NCBI RefSeq assembly: GCF_027257875.1
Contig: NZ_JAPVQY010000002.1
Coordinates: 38,674 to 102,673 of the forward strand
Length of the DNA: 64,000 nucleotides
From: Burkholderia sp. IMCC1007
Lineage (GTDB): Bacteria; Pseudomonadota; Gammaproteobacteria; Burkholderiales; Burkholderiaceae
Reading direction: 5' to 3'
A program made the position numbers and the translations under genes. The notes below the pieces were generated by a model. It was given only the letters and a program-made list of their open reading frames with translations, did not search any database and was not told where the DNA came from. Below are positions 44,000 through 53,113 of the stretch, one piece after another (position 1 is the stretch's first letter; each line of letters begins with the position of its first letter).

Positions 44000-45439
44000 A
44001 TGCAGCAGACCATCACCGCGAGCCGCTCCGCGCTCGATACGCCCGACGCTCGCGCCGGCACCCACCGCGGCGCGGACATCTCCGCGCGCATGGACCGGCT
44101 TCCCGCCACACGGCATCTGTGGATGCTCGTGCTGCTGATCTCGCTTGGCGGGTTCTTCGAAGTCTACGACCTGATCTTCACCGGCTATATCGCGCCGGGC
44201 ATGACGAAGAGCGGGCTGCTTCAGACCACCACGCAGGCGTTCTTCGGTTTTACCGGCATCGCCGCCTTCATCGCGGCGACCTTCGCGGGGCTGTTCGTCG
44301 GCACGTTCGGATGCGGCTGGATGCCGGACCGCTACGGACGCCGCGCCGTCTTCACGTTCTCGCTGCTGTGGTACTCGATCGGCTCGGCCATCATGGCGTT
44401 CCAGACGACGCCGGACGGCGTGCTGCTGTGGCGCTTCATCACCGGGATCGGCGTTGGCCTGGAGATCGTCACGATCGACACCTACGTGACGGAGCTGGTC
44501 CCGCAACAGATGCGCGGCCGTGCGATCGCGTTCAACCAGGTGGTGATGTTCACGGCCGCGCCGGTTGCCGCGATTCTTTCATGGTGGCTCGTGCCGCAAA
44601 CGGCGTTCGGGCTCGATGGCTGGCGCGTCGTGGTGCTCGCCGGTTCGGTCGGCGCCGTGATCGTGTGGTTCATCCGCCGCGCGGTGCCCGAAAGCCCGCG
44701 GTGGCTCGCCGCACACGGCGACGTCGAGAACAGCGAGCGGATCGTGAGCCGGATGGAAGCGATCGTCGAGCGCCAGTCGGGCGCGCCGCTGCCGCCGCCC
44801 GTCGACGCGATCGCGCAACCCGACGTCCCGCGCGCAGCCTTCGCGGCGCTCTGGCGCGCGCCCTACCGCTCGCGCCTGCTGATGCTCGTCGCGTTCAACT
44901 TCTGCCAGGCGATCGGCTACTACGGGTTCACGAGCTGGGTGCCGACGCTGTTGATCGGCCAGGGAATCACCGTCACGAAGAGCCTGCTGTACGCGTTCAT
45001 CATCGCGTTCGCGATGCCGGCCGGACCGTTGCTCGCGATGCTCTATGCGGACAGGATCCAGCGCAAGCAGCTGATCGTCGGCGGCGCACTGGCCGTGATC
45101 GTCTGCGGGCTGGTGTTCGGACAAGTGAAGGCGGTGGTGCCGCTCATCCTTCTCGGCGTGCTGATCAGCCTGGCGGGCCAGACGATTTCCGTATCGTTTC
45201 ATGCCTACCAGTGCGAGCTGTTCCCGACCGCGGTGCGTTCCCGTGCGAGCGGGATCGTGTATTCGGCCAGCCGCATCGGCGCGATGATGTCGGGCTTCAT
45301 CATCGCGGCGCTGCTGAAGGACTTCGGCGTGCCGGGCGTCTTCACCGGAATCACGATCTTCATGCTGCTGGTGGCCGTGGTGATCGGCGTGTTTGGTCCG
45401 CGAACCAACGGCGTACGGCTCGAGGAATTGAATCGGTGA
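44000..45439 (+). CDS. MFS transporter, sugar-porter-like
   Basis: 479 residues with 12 predicted membrane segments. Family motifs are DRYGRRAVF after TM2, VPQQMRGRAIAF and PESPRWLAAHG in the central loop, and FPTAVRSRASGIVYSASR near TM10-11. CAGGAGA lies upstream of the ATG. As the third gene after the lyase and CoA-transferase, it probably imports the organic acid degraded by them; close homologues include carboxylate as well as sugar carriers. Confidence 0.88.
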   Translation: MQQTITASRSALDTPDARAGTHRGADISARMDRLPATRHLWMLVLLISLGGFFEVYDLIFTGYIAPGMTKSGLLQTTTQAFFGFTGIAAFIAATFAGLFVGTFGCGWMPDRYGRRAVFTFSLLWYSIGSAIMAFQTTPDGVLLWRFITGIGVGLEIVTIDTYVTELVPQQMRGRAIAFNQVVMFTAAPVAAILSWWLVPQTAFGLDGWRVVVLAGSVGAVIVWFIRRAVPESPRWLAAHGDVENSERIVSRMEAIVERQSGAPLPPPVDAIAQPDVPRAAFAALWRAPYRSRLLMLVAFNFCQAIGYYGFTSWVPTLLIGQGITVTKSLLYAFIIAFAMPAGPLLAMLYADRIQRKQLIVGGALAVIVCGLVFGQVKAVVPLILLGVLISLAGQTISVSFHAYQCELFPTAVRSRASGIVYSASRIGAMMSGFIIAALLKDFGVPGVFTGITIFMLLVAVVIGVFGPRTNGVRLEELNR

Positions 45440-45512
45440 ATGCCCGAGATCGCGCGTCGTGCCAGCCGGCGTACGCCCGGCCACGTAGTTTCCCGGAGAT
45501 GACCGTGTAGGT

Positions 45513-45566
45513 TTCTGCGTGCGCGCAGAAGACCGATGTCGGCACCGGGTGTCAGCGAGTGCCGAC
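45513..45566. terminator. Two hairpins between convergent genes
   Basis: TTCTGCG/CGCAGAA with a 4-base loop (45513-45530) is followed by GTCGGCAC/GTGCCGAC with a 13-base loop (45538-45566). They fill the gap between the MFS gene and the convergent XRE-cupin gene, so they probably act as a bidirectional transcription end. No long T-run is present. Confidence 0.5.
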
Positions 45567-45599
45567 GCCTTCGCACGAACACAGCGCAGTTCAATCGCG

Positions 45600-46148
45600 T
45601 CAGTAACTCGGCGGCGTCACCGCACTGATGATCTCGGCGTCGGAATCGCCGACATTGCGAAACCGATGCGGCTGCTGGCTGTCGAAGTAGTAGCCGTCTC
45701 CGGTTCGCAGCACTTTGGTCTCGGCGCCGACGGTCACCTCGACTTCGCCGCGCATGATGACCCCGGCTTCCTGCGCCCGATGCGAGAACGCTTCGCCGGT
45801 GTCGGCGCCCGGCTTGTAGGTTTCCCTGAGCAGGAGGATCGCGCGGTTCGGATGATTCACGCCGAGCATCCGGTAGGAAATCGAATCGGTGTCGCCGATC
45901 TCCACGAAGTCGGCCGCCGAATAGAACGGCGAATACGGCAGCGAAGTCTGAAGGCCATCGAAAAAACCGACCAGCGTCGTGCCGAGCGCGTCGAGCATCG
46001 CCGACAGAGTGTCGACGGTCGGGCTGGTCTTGTCGCGCTCGATCAGCGATATCGTCGCGTGAGACACACCGGAGCGGGCCGCCAGTTCCCGCACCGTGAG
46101 TTTTCTGCGGTTGCGCAATTGCTTCAGATGCGGTCCAAGTTGCGGCAT
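45600..46148 (-). CDS. XRE-family regulator with C-terminal cupin (PuuR-like)
   Basis: 182 residues: helix-turn-helix at about 5-60 (LTVRELAARSGVSHATISLIERD) and a cupin sensor domain at about 105-178 (HRAQEAGVIMRGEVEVTVG, YYFDSQQPHRFRN). The layout and length match PuuR, the repressor of putrescine/GABA catabolism. CAGGAGA precedes the ATG. It lies 120 bases upstream of, but downstream in transcription from, an APC permease on the same strand. It may regulate that permease and the divergent aminotransferase. Confidence 0.88.
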   Translation of the reverse strand: MPQLGPHLKQLRNRRKLTVRELAARSGVSHATISLIERDKTSPTVDTLSAMLDALGTTLVGFFDGLQTSLPYSPFYSAADFVEIGDTDSISYRMLGVNHPNRAILLLRETYKPGADTGEAFSHRAQEAGVIMRGEVEVTVGAETKVLRTGDGYYFDSQQPHRFRNVGDSDAEIISAVTPPSY

Positions 46149-46268
46149 GTCGGCTCTCCTGTCGTCAGCGCGCTATTCTACGTTCGCGCGCACGGTGCGC
46201 AACGCGCGGCCTCCGCAACCGGGGCACGACACGGCGTTACTACGACTGCGCCGTGCCGCGCACTGCGA

Positions 46269-47672
46269 TCAGCGAACCGCGTCCGCCGTGTTGCCACGAA
46301 GCGCGGCAGACGATTTGTCGCGTCGCTGCAGATACAGCCCGGTCGCGACGAGAATGGCGGTCAGCACGGCCGTCGACGCAAGTTCACTGCGAAAGCCCGG
46401 GAAGATCGCCATCGTGACGAACACGCCGAGAATGAAGACGATCGTCAGGATCGTCAGATGCGGGAACAACCACATCTTCACCTCGAGCGGCTTGCCCTGT
46501 GCAAGCAAATCGCGCCGCATGAACAGCTGCGTCACTGCGATCACGAGGTACATCAGCAACGCGATTGCACCGCTCGTCGCGAGCAGAAAGTCGAACGCCG
46601 CTTTCGGAAGCACGTAGTTCGCGGCGAGTGCGGCAAGCGCGACGACGGCCGTGCAGAAGATCGCGTAGCGAGGCACGCCGTTCGCAGTCGTTTTCGCGAG
46701 AAACGCCGGTGCGTCTGCGCGCGTCGACAGCGAATACACCATGCGCGAAGCCGTGTAGATCGCGGAATTGAGGCAGCTGACGACAGCAACCAGAACCACC
46801 ACGCTCATGATCTGCGGCGCACCGGGGATATTCATCGCGCTCAGCACGGCCTGGTACGAGCCCTTCGACAGGCCGGGCGCATTCCATGGAACGAGGCAGA
46901 TCACGACCAGCATCGAGCCGATGTAGAACAGCGACAGGCGCCAAATCACCGCACGGATCGCCTTCTTGATGTTGCGTCGCGGTTCCGCGGATTCGGCGGC
47001 CGCGATGGTCACGACTTCGGTGCCCTGAAAGCTGAACATCGCCGTCAGCAGTGCCGCGACCACGGCGACGTATCCCTTGGGAAAGAATCCGCCATGCCCG
47101 AGGAGGTTCGACCAGCCGTGCGTCGATGAGAACGGCAGCAGGCCGAAGATCGCGAGCGTGCCGAGAATGATGAACAGAACGATCGACGCGACCTTGATGA
47201 TCGACAGCACGTATTCGAGCTCGCCGAAATTGTTGACGCTCATGCAGTTCGCGGACACGAGCGCGACCGTGATCGCAAACGCCGTGATCCAGCCGGGCAA
47301 GCCGAGCCACGAACCCAGAATGTTGCCGGCAACGATCGCCTCGATGCTGACGACCAGCACGTAGAACCACCAGTACAGCCATCCGATCGAGAAGCCGGCC
47401 CAGCGGCCGAGCGCGCGGTCCGCATACGCGGAGAACGAGCCCGTTTCCGGGTTCGCACAGGCCATTTCGCCGAGCATCTGCATGACGAGCACGACGATCA
47501 GCGCGGCGGCGACGTAGGCGATGATCACGGCAGGGCCGGCCAGCGCGATCGCGGACGACGAGCCGACGAAGAGCCCGGCGCCGATCACGCCGCCGATCGA
47601 GATCATGGTCACCTGACGGGGCTTCAGGCCGCGGCCCAATTGTCCCGAGGCGGGTTTCGAAGTGTTTTCCAT
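46269..47672 (-). CDS. Amino acid permease, GABA-permease-like (APC superfamily)
   Basis: 467 residues with 12 membrane segments. The first carries the APC substrate-binding motif SIGGVIGAGLFVGSSSA. MGGMAC-type loop (MLGEMACANPETGSFSAYAD) and FSFQGTEVVTIAAAESAEP are typical of the GabP/AAT group. It probably imports an amino or omega-amino acid by proton symport. It is divergent from a class III aminotransferase and upstream of a PuuR-like regulator, which together suggest an amine or omega-amino-acid utilisation unit. Confidence 0.9.
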   Translation of the reverse strand: MENTSKPASGQLGRGLKPRQVTMISIGGVIGAGLFVGSSSAIALAGPAVIIAYVAAALIVVLVMQMLGEMACANPETGSFSAYADRALGRWAGFSIGWLYWWFYVLVVSIEAIVAGNILGSWLGLPGWITAFAITVALVSANCMSVNNFGELEYVLSIIKVASIVLFIILGTLAIFGLLPFSSTHGWSNLLGHGGFFPKGYVAVVAALLTAMFSFQGTEVVTIAAAESAEPRRNIKKAIRAVIWRLSLFYIGSMLVVICLVPWNAPGLSKGSYQAVLSAMNIPGAPQIMSVVVLVAVVSCLNSAIYTASRMVYSLSTRADAPAFLAKTTANGVPRYAIFCTAVVALAALAANYVLPKAAFDFLLATSGAIALLMYLVIAVTQLFMRRDLLAQGKPLEVKMWLFPHLTILTIVFILGVFVTMAIFPGFRSELASTAVLTAILVATGLYLQRRDKSSAALRGNTADAVR

Positions 47673-48131
47673 ATGGGGCAGTTATCTCGTGTGCGTTGAA
47701 TTGGAGCGGAGTGTCTACCGACGTTTTCCGCTTTGGAACCCCACGTGCGCACTCGTGAAACTATTGTGAACAACGCGGCGCCGAATCTCACTCGGTTGGT
47801 CCCGCGTGCGCCGAAATTCCGCGCATGGCGCACCGATTTTCTTGGCCGCGACATGCATATCGCGCTCCTGCGGCACGCGGGGCGACGTTCGCTTGCACCG
47901 GAAACGGGCAATTTAGGGGTCTTCCCTGCCCGATCGCGTTGTTCAATAAACTATCCAGCCTTTCGCGCCGTCCTTGCTGCCGTCCATTTCCCTCGCTAGT
48001 CTCCGAGTCATTGCAATTCCGCCGTGCCCTCTTCCCTGCGCGATTTTTTACTCGCACACCGGACCGGAGCGGTCCGATTCGCACGCCGCTTTCACGCACG
48101 GCGTGGCGTCACTTTCATCAACGGAGCACAT
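47673..48131. other. Divergent intergenic region of permease and aminotransferase
   Basis: 459 bases separating the two divergent starts. It must hold both promoters, but no convincing -35/-10 pair was identified by eye. A perfect 7-bp hairpin CGGACCG/CGGTCCG with a 3-base loop lies at 48060-48076, 56 bases before the aminotransferase start, possibly in its leader. No additional gene is supported. Confidence 0.45.
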
Positions 48132-49391
48132 ATGAAGAACCTGGTCGGCGACGTATCCAGCGCCGCGCGAATCCTGCCCGATCTCAATGGCGAAGCGCTG
48201 TTCATCGCCCGCGGAAAAGGTGCCTGTCTATGGGACGACCATGGCAAGCGGTACATCGATACGGCATTGGGTTTCGGTGCCGTGCTGCTCGGTCATGCGC
48301 ACACCGCCGTCGCCGCGAGCGTGATCGATGCATTGAACGATGCGCCGGCGCCATCGTGGGCACATGTGCGCGAGCATGCGGCTGCCCGCGCGCTGGCCCG
48401 CCACACCGGCGAACTGAGCAAGGTGATATTCAATAATTCGGGTAGCGAAGCAGTGCATCTGGCCTGTCGCGCGGCGCGCGCGTTCACCGGGCGCAGCAAG
48501 ATCGCGAAGATGGCGGCCGGGTTCGACGGCTGGCTCGACGAAATCACGCTCGGCAACGTGACCAGCGCCGATGCCGATTTCGCGGACGGCGCGCGCCCGT
48601 CCACCAATCGGATGACGCTGCTTCGCTTCAATGACTTCGACGACGTCGAGCGGCTGTTCGCCGAGCACGACGACATCGCGGCCATCGTGATGGAGCCGAT
48701 GCTCGCCAACGCGGGCTGCCTGATGGCGGCGCCCGGCTATCTGGAACACGTCGAACAGACCGCGCGCAGGCACGGCGCGCTGATCATCGCGGACGAAGTG
48801 CTGATGGGCTTTCGTCTGCATGCCGGGCTGAGCAGCCAGCGACAGGGCCTGCGTCCGGACCTCGCGACCGTCGGCAAGGCCATCGGCTCGGGTGTGCCGG
48901 TGTCGGCGGTGATCGGACGTCCGGAAGTGCTCGAAGGGTTCGAACAGGGGCGTGTGCTCCGTGGCGGCACATTCTCGGGCAACCCGATGGCGTGCGCGGC
49001 GCTGATCAGCACGCTCGACGCACTCGATGCATCGGACTACGCGGCGCTGACCGCCGCAGGCGATGATCTGCGCGCGCATATCGTCCGCACGTTCGCCGAG
49101 CAGGGGATCGTCGCGTCGACGAGCGGCTACGGGACGGTATTCACGATCTGGCCGAGCGCCCAGGCTCCGACGACCTATCGCGAAGCATTGCGTGCGGCAT
49201 CGAAGGCGTTTTCGACCGAACTGCATCTGACGCTGCGCGAGCTCGGGCTGCTGGTGATGCCGTCTCCGTTCGGTCGACTGTACGTATCGTTCGATCACAC
49301 GCCCGACGTGATAGCGGAAATGAAATCGATCTTCACCGCCGCCGCTGTACGGATGAAGGCAGCGAAGCGCGCCGAAGCCGCTGTCGTGTGA
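48132..49391 (+). CDS. Class III PLP aminotransferase, glutamate-1-semialdehyde-aminomutase-like
   Basis: 419 residues. PLP-binding motifs are LIIADEVLMGFRL and the lysine in VGKAIGSGVPVSAVIG; FNNSGSEAVHLACRAARAFTG and LRGGTFSGNPMAC complete the fold. The lysine context resembles GSA aminomutase and beta-amino-acid aminotransferases more than GABA or ornithine aminotransferases. It does not look like housekeeping hemL, given its catabolic setting opposite an amino acid permease and a PuuR-like regulator. GGAG lies upstream of the ATG. The substrate is unknown. Confidence 0.87.
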   Translation: MKNLVGDVSSAARILPDLNGEALFIARGKGACLWDDHGKRYIDTALGFGAVLLGHAHTAVAASVIDALNDAPAPSWAHVREHAAARALARHTGELSKVIFNNSGSEAVHLACRAARAFTGRSKIAKMAAGFDGWLDEITLGNVTSADADFADGARPSTNRMTLLRFNDFDDVERLFAEHDDIAAIVMEPMLANAGCLMAAPGYLEHVEQTARRHGALIIADEVLMGFRLHAGLSSQRQGLRPDLATVGKAIGSGVPVSAVIGRPEVLEGFEQGRVLRGGTFSGNPMACAALISTLDALDASDYAALTAAGDDLRAHIVRTFAEQGIVASTSGYGTVFTIWPSAQAPTTYREALRAASKAFSTELHLTLRELGLLVMPSPFGRLYVSFDHTPDVIAEMKSIFTAAAVRMKAAKRAEAAVV

Positions 49392-49401
49392 TGCGTCATC
49401 T

Positions 49402-49424
49402 GGGCCGGGCTCAGCGCCCGGCCC
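49402..49424. terminator. Hairpin between convergent aminotransferase and lysR genes
   Basis: GGGCCGGGC and GCCCGGCCC pair perfectly around a 5-base loop in the 48-base gap between convergent genes. It lacks a T-run but position and strength suggest a bidirectional terminator. Confidence 0.55.
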
Positions 49425-49439
49425 GGCGACGCTTCGAAT

Positions 49440-50336
49440 TCACCACGCGTCGCCGGCGAACGCTTCGCCGAAGAACTCGAGAAATGCCTTGATGCGCGGG
49501 CCAGGATGTTTCCTGTCTGCGTGGATCATATAGATCGGCTCGCGCAGCGGCAGCTGATAATCGGCCAGCAGCGGCACCAGCGCGCCGCGAGACAGATCCG
49601 CGCCGATATGGAAATTCGCGAGCCGCACGATCCCCTCGCCAGCCAGCGCGAGATCGCGCAGCATGTCGCCCTGCGTGAACGATGCACGACACTTCACCGG
49701 CACGGTCACGACTTCGTTAGCCTGACGAAACGACCAGCTGTTCCACGGGCTCGCGAACGCGAAATTGAAGCAACGGTGATCGAGAAGGTCGGCCGGCACG
49801 CGGGGCGCGCCGAACTGCTCGATATAGCGTGGCGACGCGCACACGATCCATTCGGCCTCGCCGATCCGGTGCGCGATGTGGGACGAGTCGGGCAGCACGC
49901 CGCTGTGGATCGCGATGTCGACGCCCTGTTCGATCGGGTCGACATACTGCGCGCCGACCTGCACTTCCACAGCCAGGTCCGGATACCGCGCGAGAAATTC
50001 CGGCAGCCTCGGCAGGATCTGGTGCTTCGCGAAGGTCGCCATCGTGTGGACGCGCAGCACGCCGGTGACCTGTTGCGGAAGCGCCTCTCCCACGGATTCC
50101 GCGGCCGTCATCGCGCGAATCAGGTCGCGCGCGGTGGGTTCATACGAGCGACCTTCTTCGGTCAGCCGGTGCGCGTGCGGGCCGCGATAGAACAGCCGCA
50201 CGTTGAGGCGCCGTTCGAGTTGCCCGATCGCCTTGCTGACGGTCGACGGCGCCAGATCATGATCGCGGGCCGCGGCGGAGAAGTTGCCGCTGTCGATCGC
50301 CCAGACGAAGATCTGGATTTGCGTGTAGAGGTCCAT
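49440..50336 (-). CDS. LysR-family transcriptional regulator
   Basis: 298 residues with an N-terminal helix-turn-helix (FVWAIDSGNFSAAARDHDLAP, then STVSKAIGQLERRLNV) and an effector domain of the CrgA/DsdC-like PBP2_CrgA type (VQVGAQYVDPIEQGVDIAI). ATG at 50336 is the natural start; the much longer frame to 50834 runs back through the cupin gene. It is 62 bases downstream of the cupin gene on the same strand but separated by a strong hairpin, so its target is not clear. Confidence 0.88.
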   Translation of the reverse strand: MDLYTQIQIFVWAIDSGNFSAAARDHDLAPSTVSKAIGQLERRLNVRLFYRGPHAHRLTEEGRSYEPTARDLIRAMTAAESVGEALPQQVTGVLRVHTMATFAKHQILPRLPEFLARYPDLAVEVQVGAQYVDPIEQGVDIAIHSGVLPDSSHIAHRIGEAEWIVCASPRYIEQFGAPRVPADLLDHRCFNFAFASPWNSWSFRQANEVVTVPVKCRASFTQGDMLRDLALAGEGIVRLANFHIGADLSRGALVPLLADYQLPLREPIYMIHADRKHPGPRIKAFLEFFGEAFAGDAW

Positions 50337-50369
50337 AGCCGCCACACTACACGACGCGCGCGATAAATT

Positions 50370-50391
50370 CGAGGCGGGCGCGCCCGCCTCG
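50370..50391 (-). terminator. Perfect 22-bp palindrome after the cupin gene
   Basis: CGAGGCGGGCG and CGCCCGCCTCG are exact complements with no intervening bases. Read on the minus strand it lies 8 bases past the cupin stop and is followed by AATTTAT, consistent with an intrinsic terminator. Confidence 0.65.
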
Positions 50392-50398
50392 TTGCGGA

Positions 50399-50932
50399 TC
50401 AGCGGATGAACTGCTCGATGTAGTTGTCCGGCAGGCCGAGCGTCTTGTAGTGCTTGCGCGCGGCTTCGAGCTTCGTGAAGACGTCCTCGTAGCCGACCGC
50501 GACGCCATGCGGATCGACGTACGTGTAGCCGCCCGTCACGTGGAACCACGTGATCATCTCCGACACGCCCTCGGGCACCACCAGCGTGTGCGTCTCGCCG
50601 GCGGGCTCGTGCGCATACGAACCTTCTTCCGCGATCCAGTCGTGTTCCAGATACTGCCAGCGTCCCTTCAGCACGATCGCATGCACCGCGCCCGTATGGC
50701 GGTGACGCGACAGCACGCCGGCCTTGCGCACGCGCAGCAGGTTGACGTAGTAGCCGCCGCTCGTCGACAGCAGCAACGGCTTGAATGAAACGCTCTGCGT
50801 CACCGGCACCCACAACGCGTCGTTCTCGAGCCATTTGTCGAGCACGTTCAGGTGCACGAGGTCGGGCGACATGTAGGGAACCTGGGGCAACGCGTAGGGG
50901 ATGGCGAGTTCGTCGGGCTTTTGCGCGGACAT
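50399..50932 (-). CDS. Cupin, 2,4'-dihydroxyacetophenone-dioxygenase family
   Basis: 177 residues, single cupin fold. Probable iron ligands are His77 and His79 (SRHRHTGAV) and His115 (GETHTL), with Glu96 (RWQYLEHDW) nearby. These are within one residue of the His76, His78, His114 and Glu96 I recall for characterised DAD enzymes, including one from a Burkholderia strain, and the length matches. DAD cleaves 2,4'-dihydroxyacetophenone to 4-hydroxybenzoate and formate. None of the other 4-hydroxyacetophenone pathway genes are adjacent, so function as a true DAD is plausible but unproven. Confidence 0.78.
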   Translation of the reverse strand: MSAQKPDELAIPYALPQVPYMSPDLVHLNVLDKWLENDALWVPVTQSVSFKPLLLSTSGGYYVNLLRVRKAGVLSRHRHTGAVHAIVLKGRWQYLEHDWIAEEGSYAHEPAGETHTLVVPEGVSEMITWFHVTGGYTYVDPHGVAVGYEDVFTKLEAARKHYKTLGLPDNYIEQFIR

Positions 50933-51115
50933 GAGGACTATGACTCCGTGTGGGAACGATCTGAATGCCGGCGGTCGACCCGGAGATCGCTCCGCACGGC
51001 TTGATTCAGGATGCTACACACGCGCTGCGTTGCACGGCAGCAGCGCGCCGGCAAAGGGGGTATGCCGGGATGGAACAGTGAGATCGCCCGGCCGGCACAG
51101 CCCGGGCCGTACGCC

Positions 51116-52954
51116 CTATTTCGACAGCGTCAGCAGGAACGCGCTTGCTGCACCGCTCGCGACCGTAAATGTCCCGCCCTCGGCGTTCACGGTTTCCCCA
51201 TATGCGATGCCGACCGGCTTGCCGTCCTGGCTCCCGTCGAATGTCTGGCCGCCGAGCGTAATGCCCGTCTTCGAACTGAACGACGGCGCCATCATCCGGG
51301 TAACGACACCGGTGCCATACCCGGCGATCGCGAGCTTCACCACGCCGGACGCCGATTGATCCTTGTTCAGCACGAGCACATTGACGGCGTGGGTCGTCGG
51401 ATCGAGCGTCGCCCACGCCTTCAGGTTCGCCGTCGTCTTTATGGTGACCGGCAGCAGGTTTGCCTGATGCGCCGTCGCTTGCGCGAAGAGCAGCATGCCG
51501 TAGTACAGCGACTGAACCTCACGGAGCGAATACTGCGGCGCGAACTGCGTACCGGCCGGCGGGGCGATCGCCTTCGACGCGACATACTGCGACTGGGGCA
51601 CGTCGAAATGGAAAGCTGCGTAAGCGTCCCACTGGTTGAAGCTGTTCCAGTTGTTGCTGTGGAAGTTGACGCCCGAGATGCCGACGCTCGCAAACTCGAA
51701 CATCGTATCGGCCGCCCAAAGCGCGGCTTCGAACGCATTGCTCACGCCGTCCTGGCCCGACGACGACAGCGAATTCATCTCCGCCATTCGAAACGGTTTT
51801 CCCGCGGCCGTGGCGAGCGGCACGTACGGCGCGACCAGCGACGGCTTGAGCGTCGACGACGTCGGCTGAAGCAAGAAGCCCGAGGGAACGGTATTTCCCG
51901 CATTGGTACCGGCCGTGACATAGGCATGCCAGCTGACCAGCGCAAGCGACGGTGCATCCCGTTGAATGAAGGCGTTCAACTGATCCGTGGTCGCGAAATC
52001 GGTTCGCGGCGGCAGGCGTTTGGACAATTGCGTATTGGGAAAGCGCGCGATAGAGGGCCCCATGAGCAGCGTTCCGGGATTCGCTGTGCGGATGCTGTTT
52101 CCGAAGGTCTGGAAGTCCGTCAAAAACGTCGAGAACGGATAGGTCGTGTTCTGGTAAAGATCTGGCTCGTTGCCGATTTCGATCGCCTGCACCGATCCGC
52201 CCGGCATCGCGTTGAGGTACGCCGTCGCCTGATTCGTCGCCAGCGCCACGTCGCCCGCCTTGAAGTTCACGCCCAGGATGAACGACACACCGGACGGCAT
52301 GCGCTTGGCGTCCTCAACCATCTGCGCGAACGGCGCAACCGTGCCTGCGTCGGGCTGGCCGGTGCTGTCCGTCGAACTGCCGCCGACCCGCAACGAAACG
52401 GGGCCGCCGCCGTACGCTTCGAGATTCGCGATCAACTGTCGGTAGATCTGATTGGGATTATCCGGCGCCCCCATCAGCAGTTGCGCCTGGCCCCATTCGT
52501 GTGAAAACCCGAGGAAGCCAGCGGGAATCGCCCTGCCCGGTTCGGCGGGATTCACCTCCACGGTTCCGACCGTCGCGGACGGCACGACCGTGACGGTGAC
52601 ATCCCTCGCCGTGGATGCGTCCGGGCCATTGCTTGCGGTAAGGCGATAGGTCGTCGTCTCCGACGGCGACACGACGACCGATGCAGCCGGCGTCGCGGTT
52701 ACACCGCTCAGCGAGACCGATTTCGCGCCGTCGGCTTGCCACGACAACGTGGTCGTTTGCCCGGCCGTTATCGTCGGCGAACTCGCCGAAAATCGCTGAA
52801 TCGCCGGCGCGATGTCGCCGCTGCCCACGCCACCGCCGCAGCCCACAATCGACAGCGTACCCAGCACCGGCACGAACCAGGACCGACGCGCGCGAGCTTG
52901 CCAGGATCCCGCAATCGATGTCGCTTGAAACGGATTTATTTTCGTTTTCCTCAA
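51116..52954 (-). CDS. GH79-like glycoside hydrolase lipoprotein
   Basis: 612 residues from a TTG start at 52954 (AAGGA lies about 9 bases before it; no ATG or GTG is available before the signal peptide). Lipobox IVGC gives a lipidated Cys39. An Ig-like domain (about 50-120, ITAGQTTTLSWQADGAKSV) precedes a TIM barrel with IEIGNEPDLYQ (acid/base Glu) and RMAEMNSLSSSG (candidate nucleophile Glu), then a beta-rich C-terminal domain. Relatives cleave glucuronic acid or related residues from glycans. It lies downstream of the GH3 gene, with a 159-base gap, so an extracellular glycan-degrading pair is likely. Confidence 0.8.
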   Translation of the reverse strand: MRKTKINPFQATSIAGSWQARARRSWFVPVLGTLSIVGCGGGVGSGDIAPAIQRFSASSPTITAGQTTTLSWQADGAKSVSLSGVTATPAASVVVSPSETTTYRLTASNGPDASTARDVTVTVVPSATVGTVEVNPAEPGRAIPAGFLGFSHEWGQAQLLMGAPDNPNQIYRQLIANLEAYGGGPVSLRVGGSSTDSTGQPDAGTVAPFAQMVEDAKRMPSGVSFILGVNFKAGDVALATNQATAYLNAMPGGSVQAIEIGNEPDLYQNTTYPFSTFLTDFQTFGNSIRTANPGTLLMGPSIARFPNTQLSKRLPPRTDFATTDQLNAFIQRDAPSLALVSWHAYVTAGTNAGNTVPSGFLLQPTSSTLKPSLVAPYVPLATAAGKPFRMAEMNSLSSSGQDGVSNAFEAALWAADTMFEFASVGISGVNFHSNNWNSFNQWDAYAAFHFDVPQSQYVASKAIAPPAGTQFAPQYSLREVQSLYYGMLLFAQATAHQANLLPVTIKTTANLKAWATLDPTTHAVNVLVLNKDQSASGVVKLAIAGYGTGVVTRMMAPSFSSKTGITLGGQTFDGSQDGKPVGIAYGETVNAEGGTFTVASGAASAFLLTLSK

Positions 52955-53113
52955 GATAACCGTCCTTGAATGGCGAATAAAGGTAGTGCGCCGCCGCCGT
53001 CTCGTCGAACGTGGTCTACGAATCGAATGGACTGCAACGACGGCTCCAAGATGAGCACAGCGCACCGGCCGGCGCGTTTTTTCAAACCGCACCCGCCGAT
53101 GCCCGGGCAAGCG

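Noticed and set aside
48060..48076. Riboswitch or leader peptide before the aminotransferase
   Set aside because: Only one small hairpin is visible; no conserved riboswitch core or coding leader was recognised.
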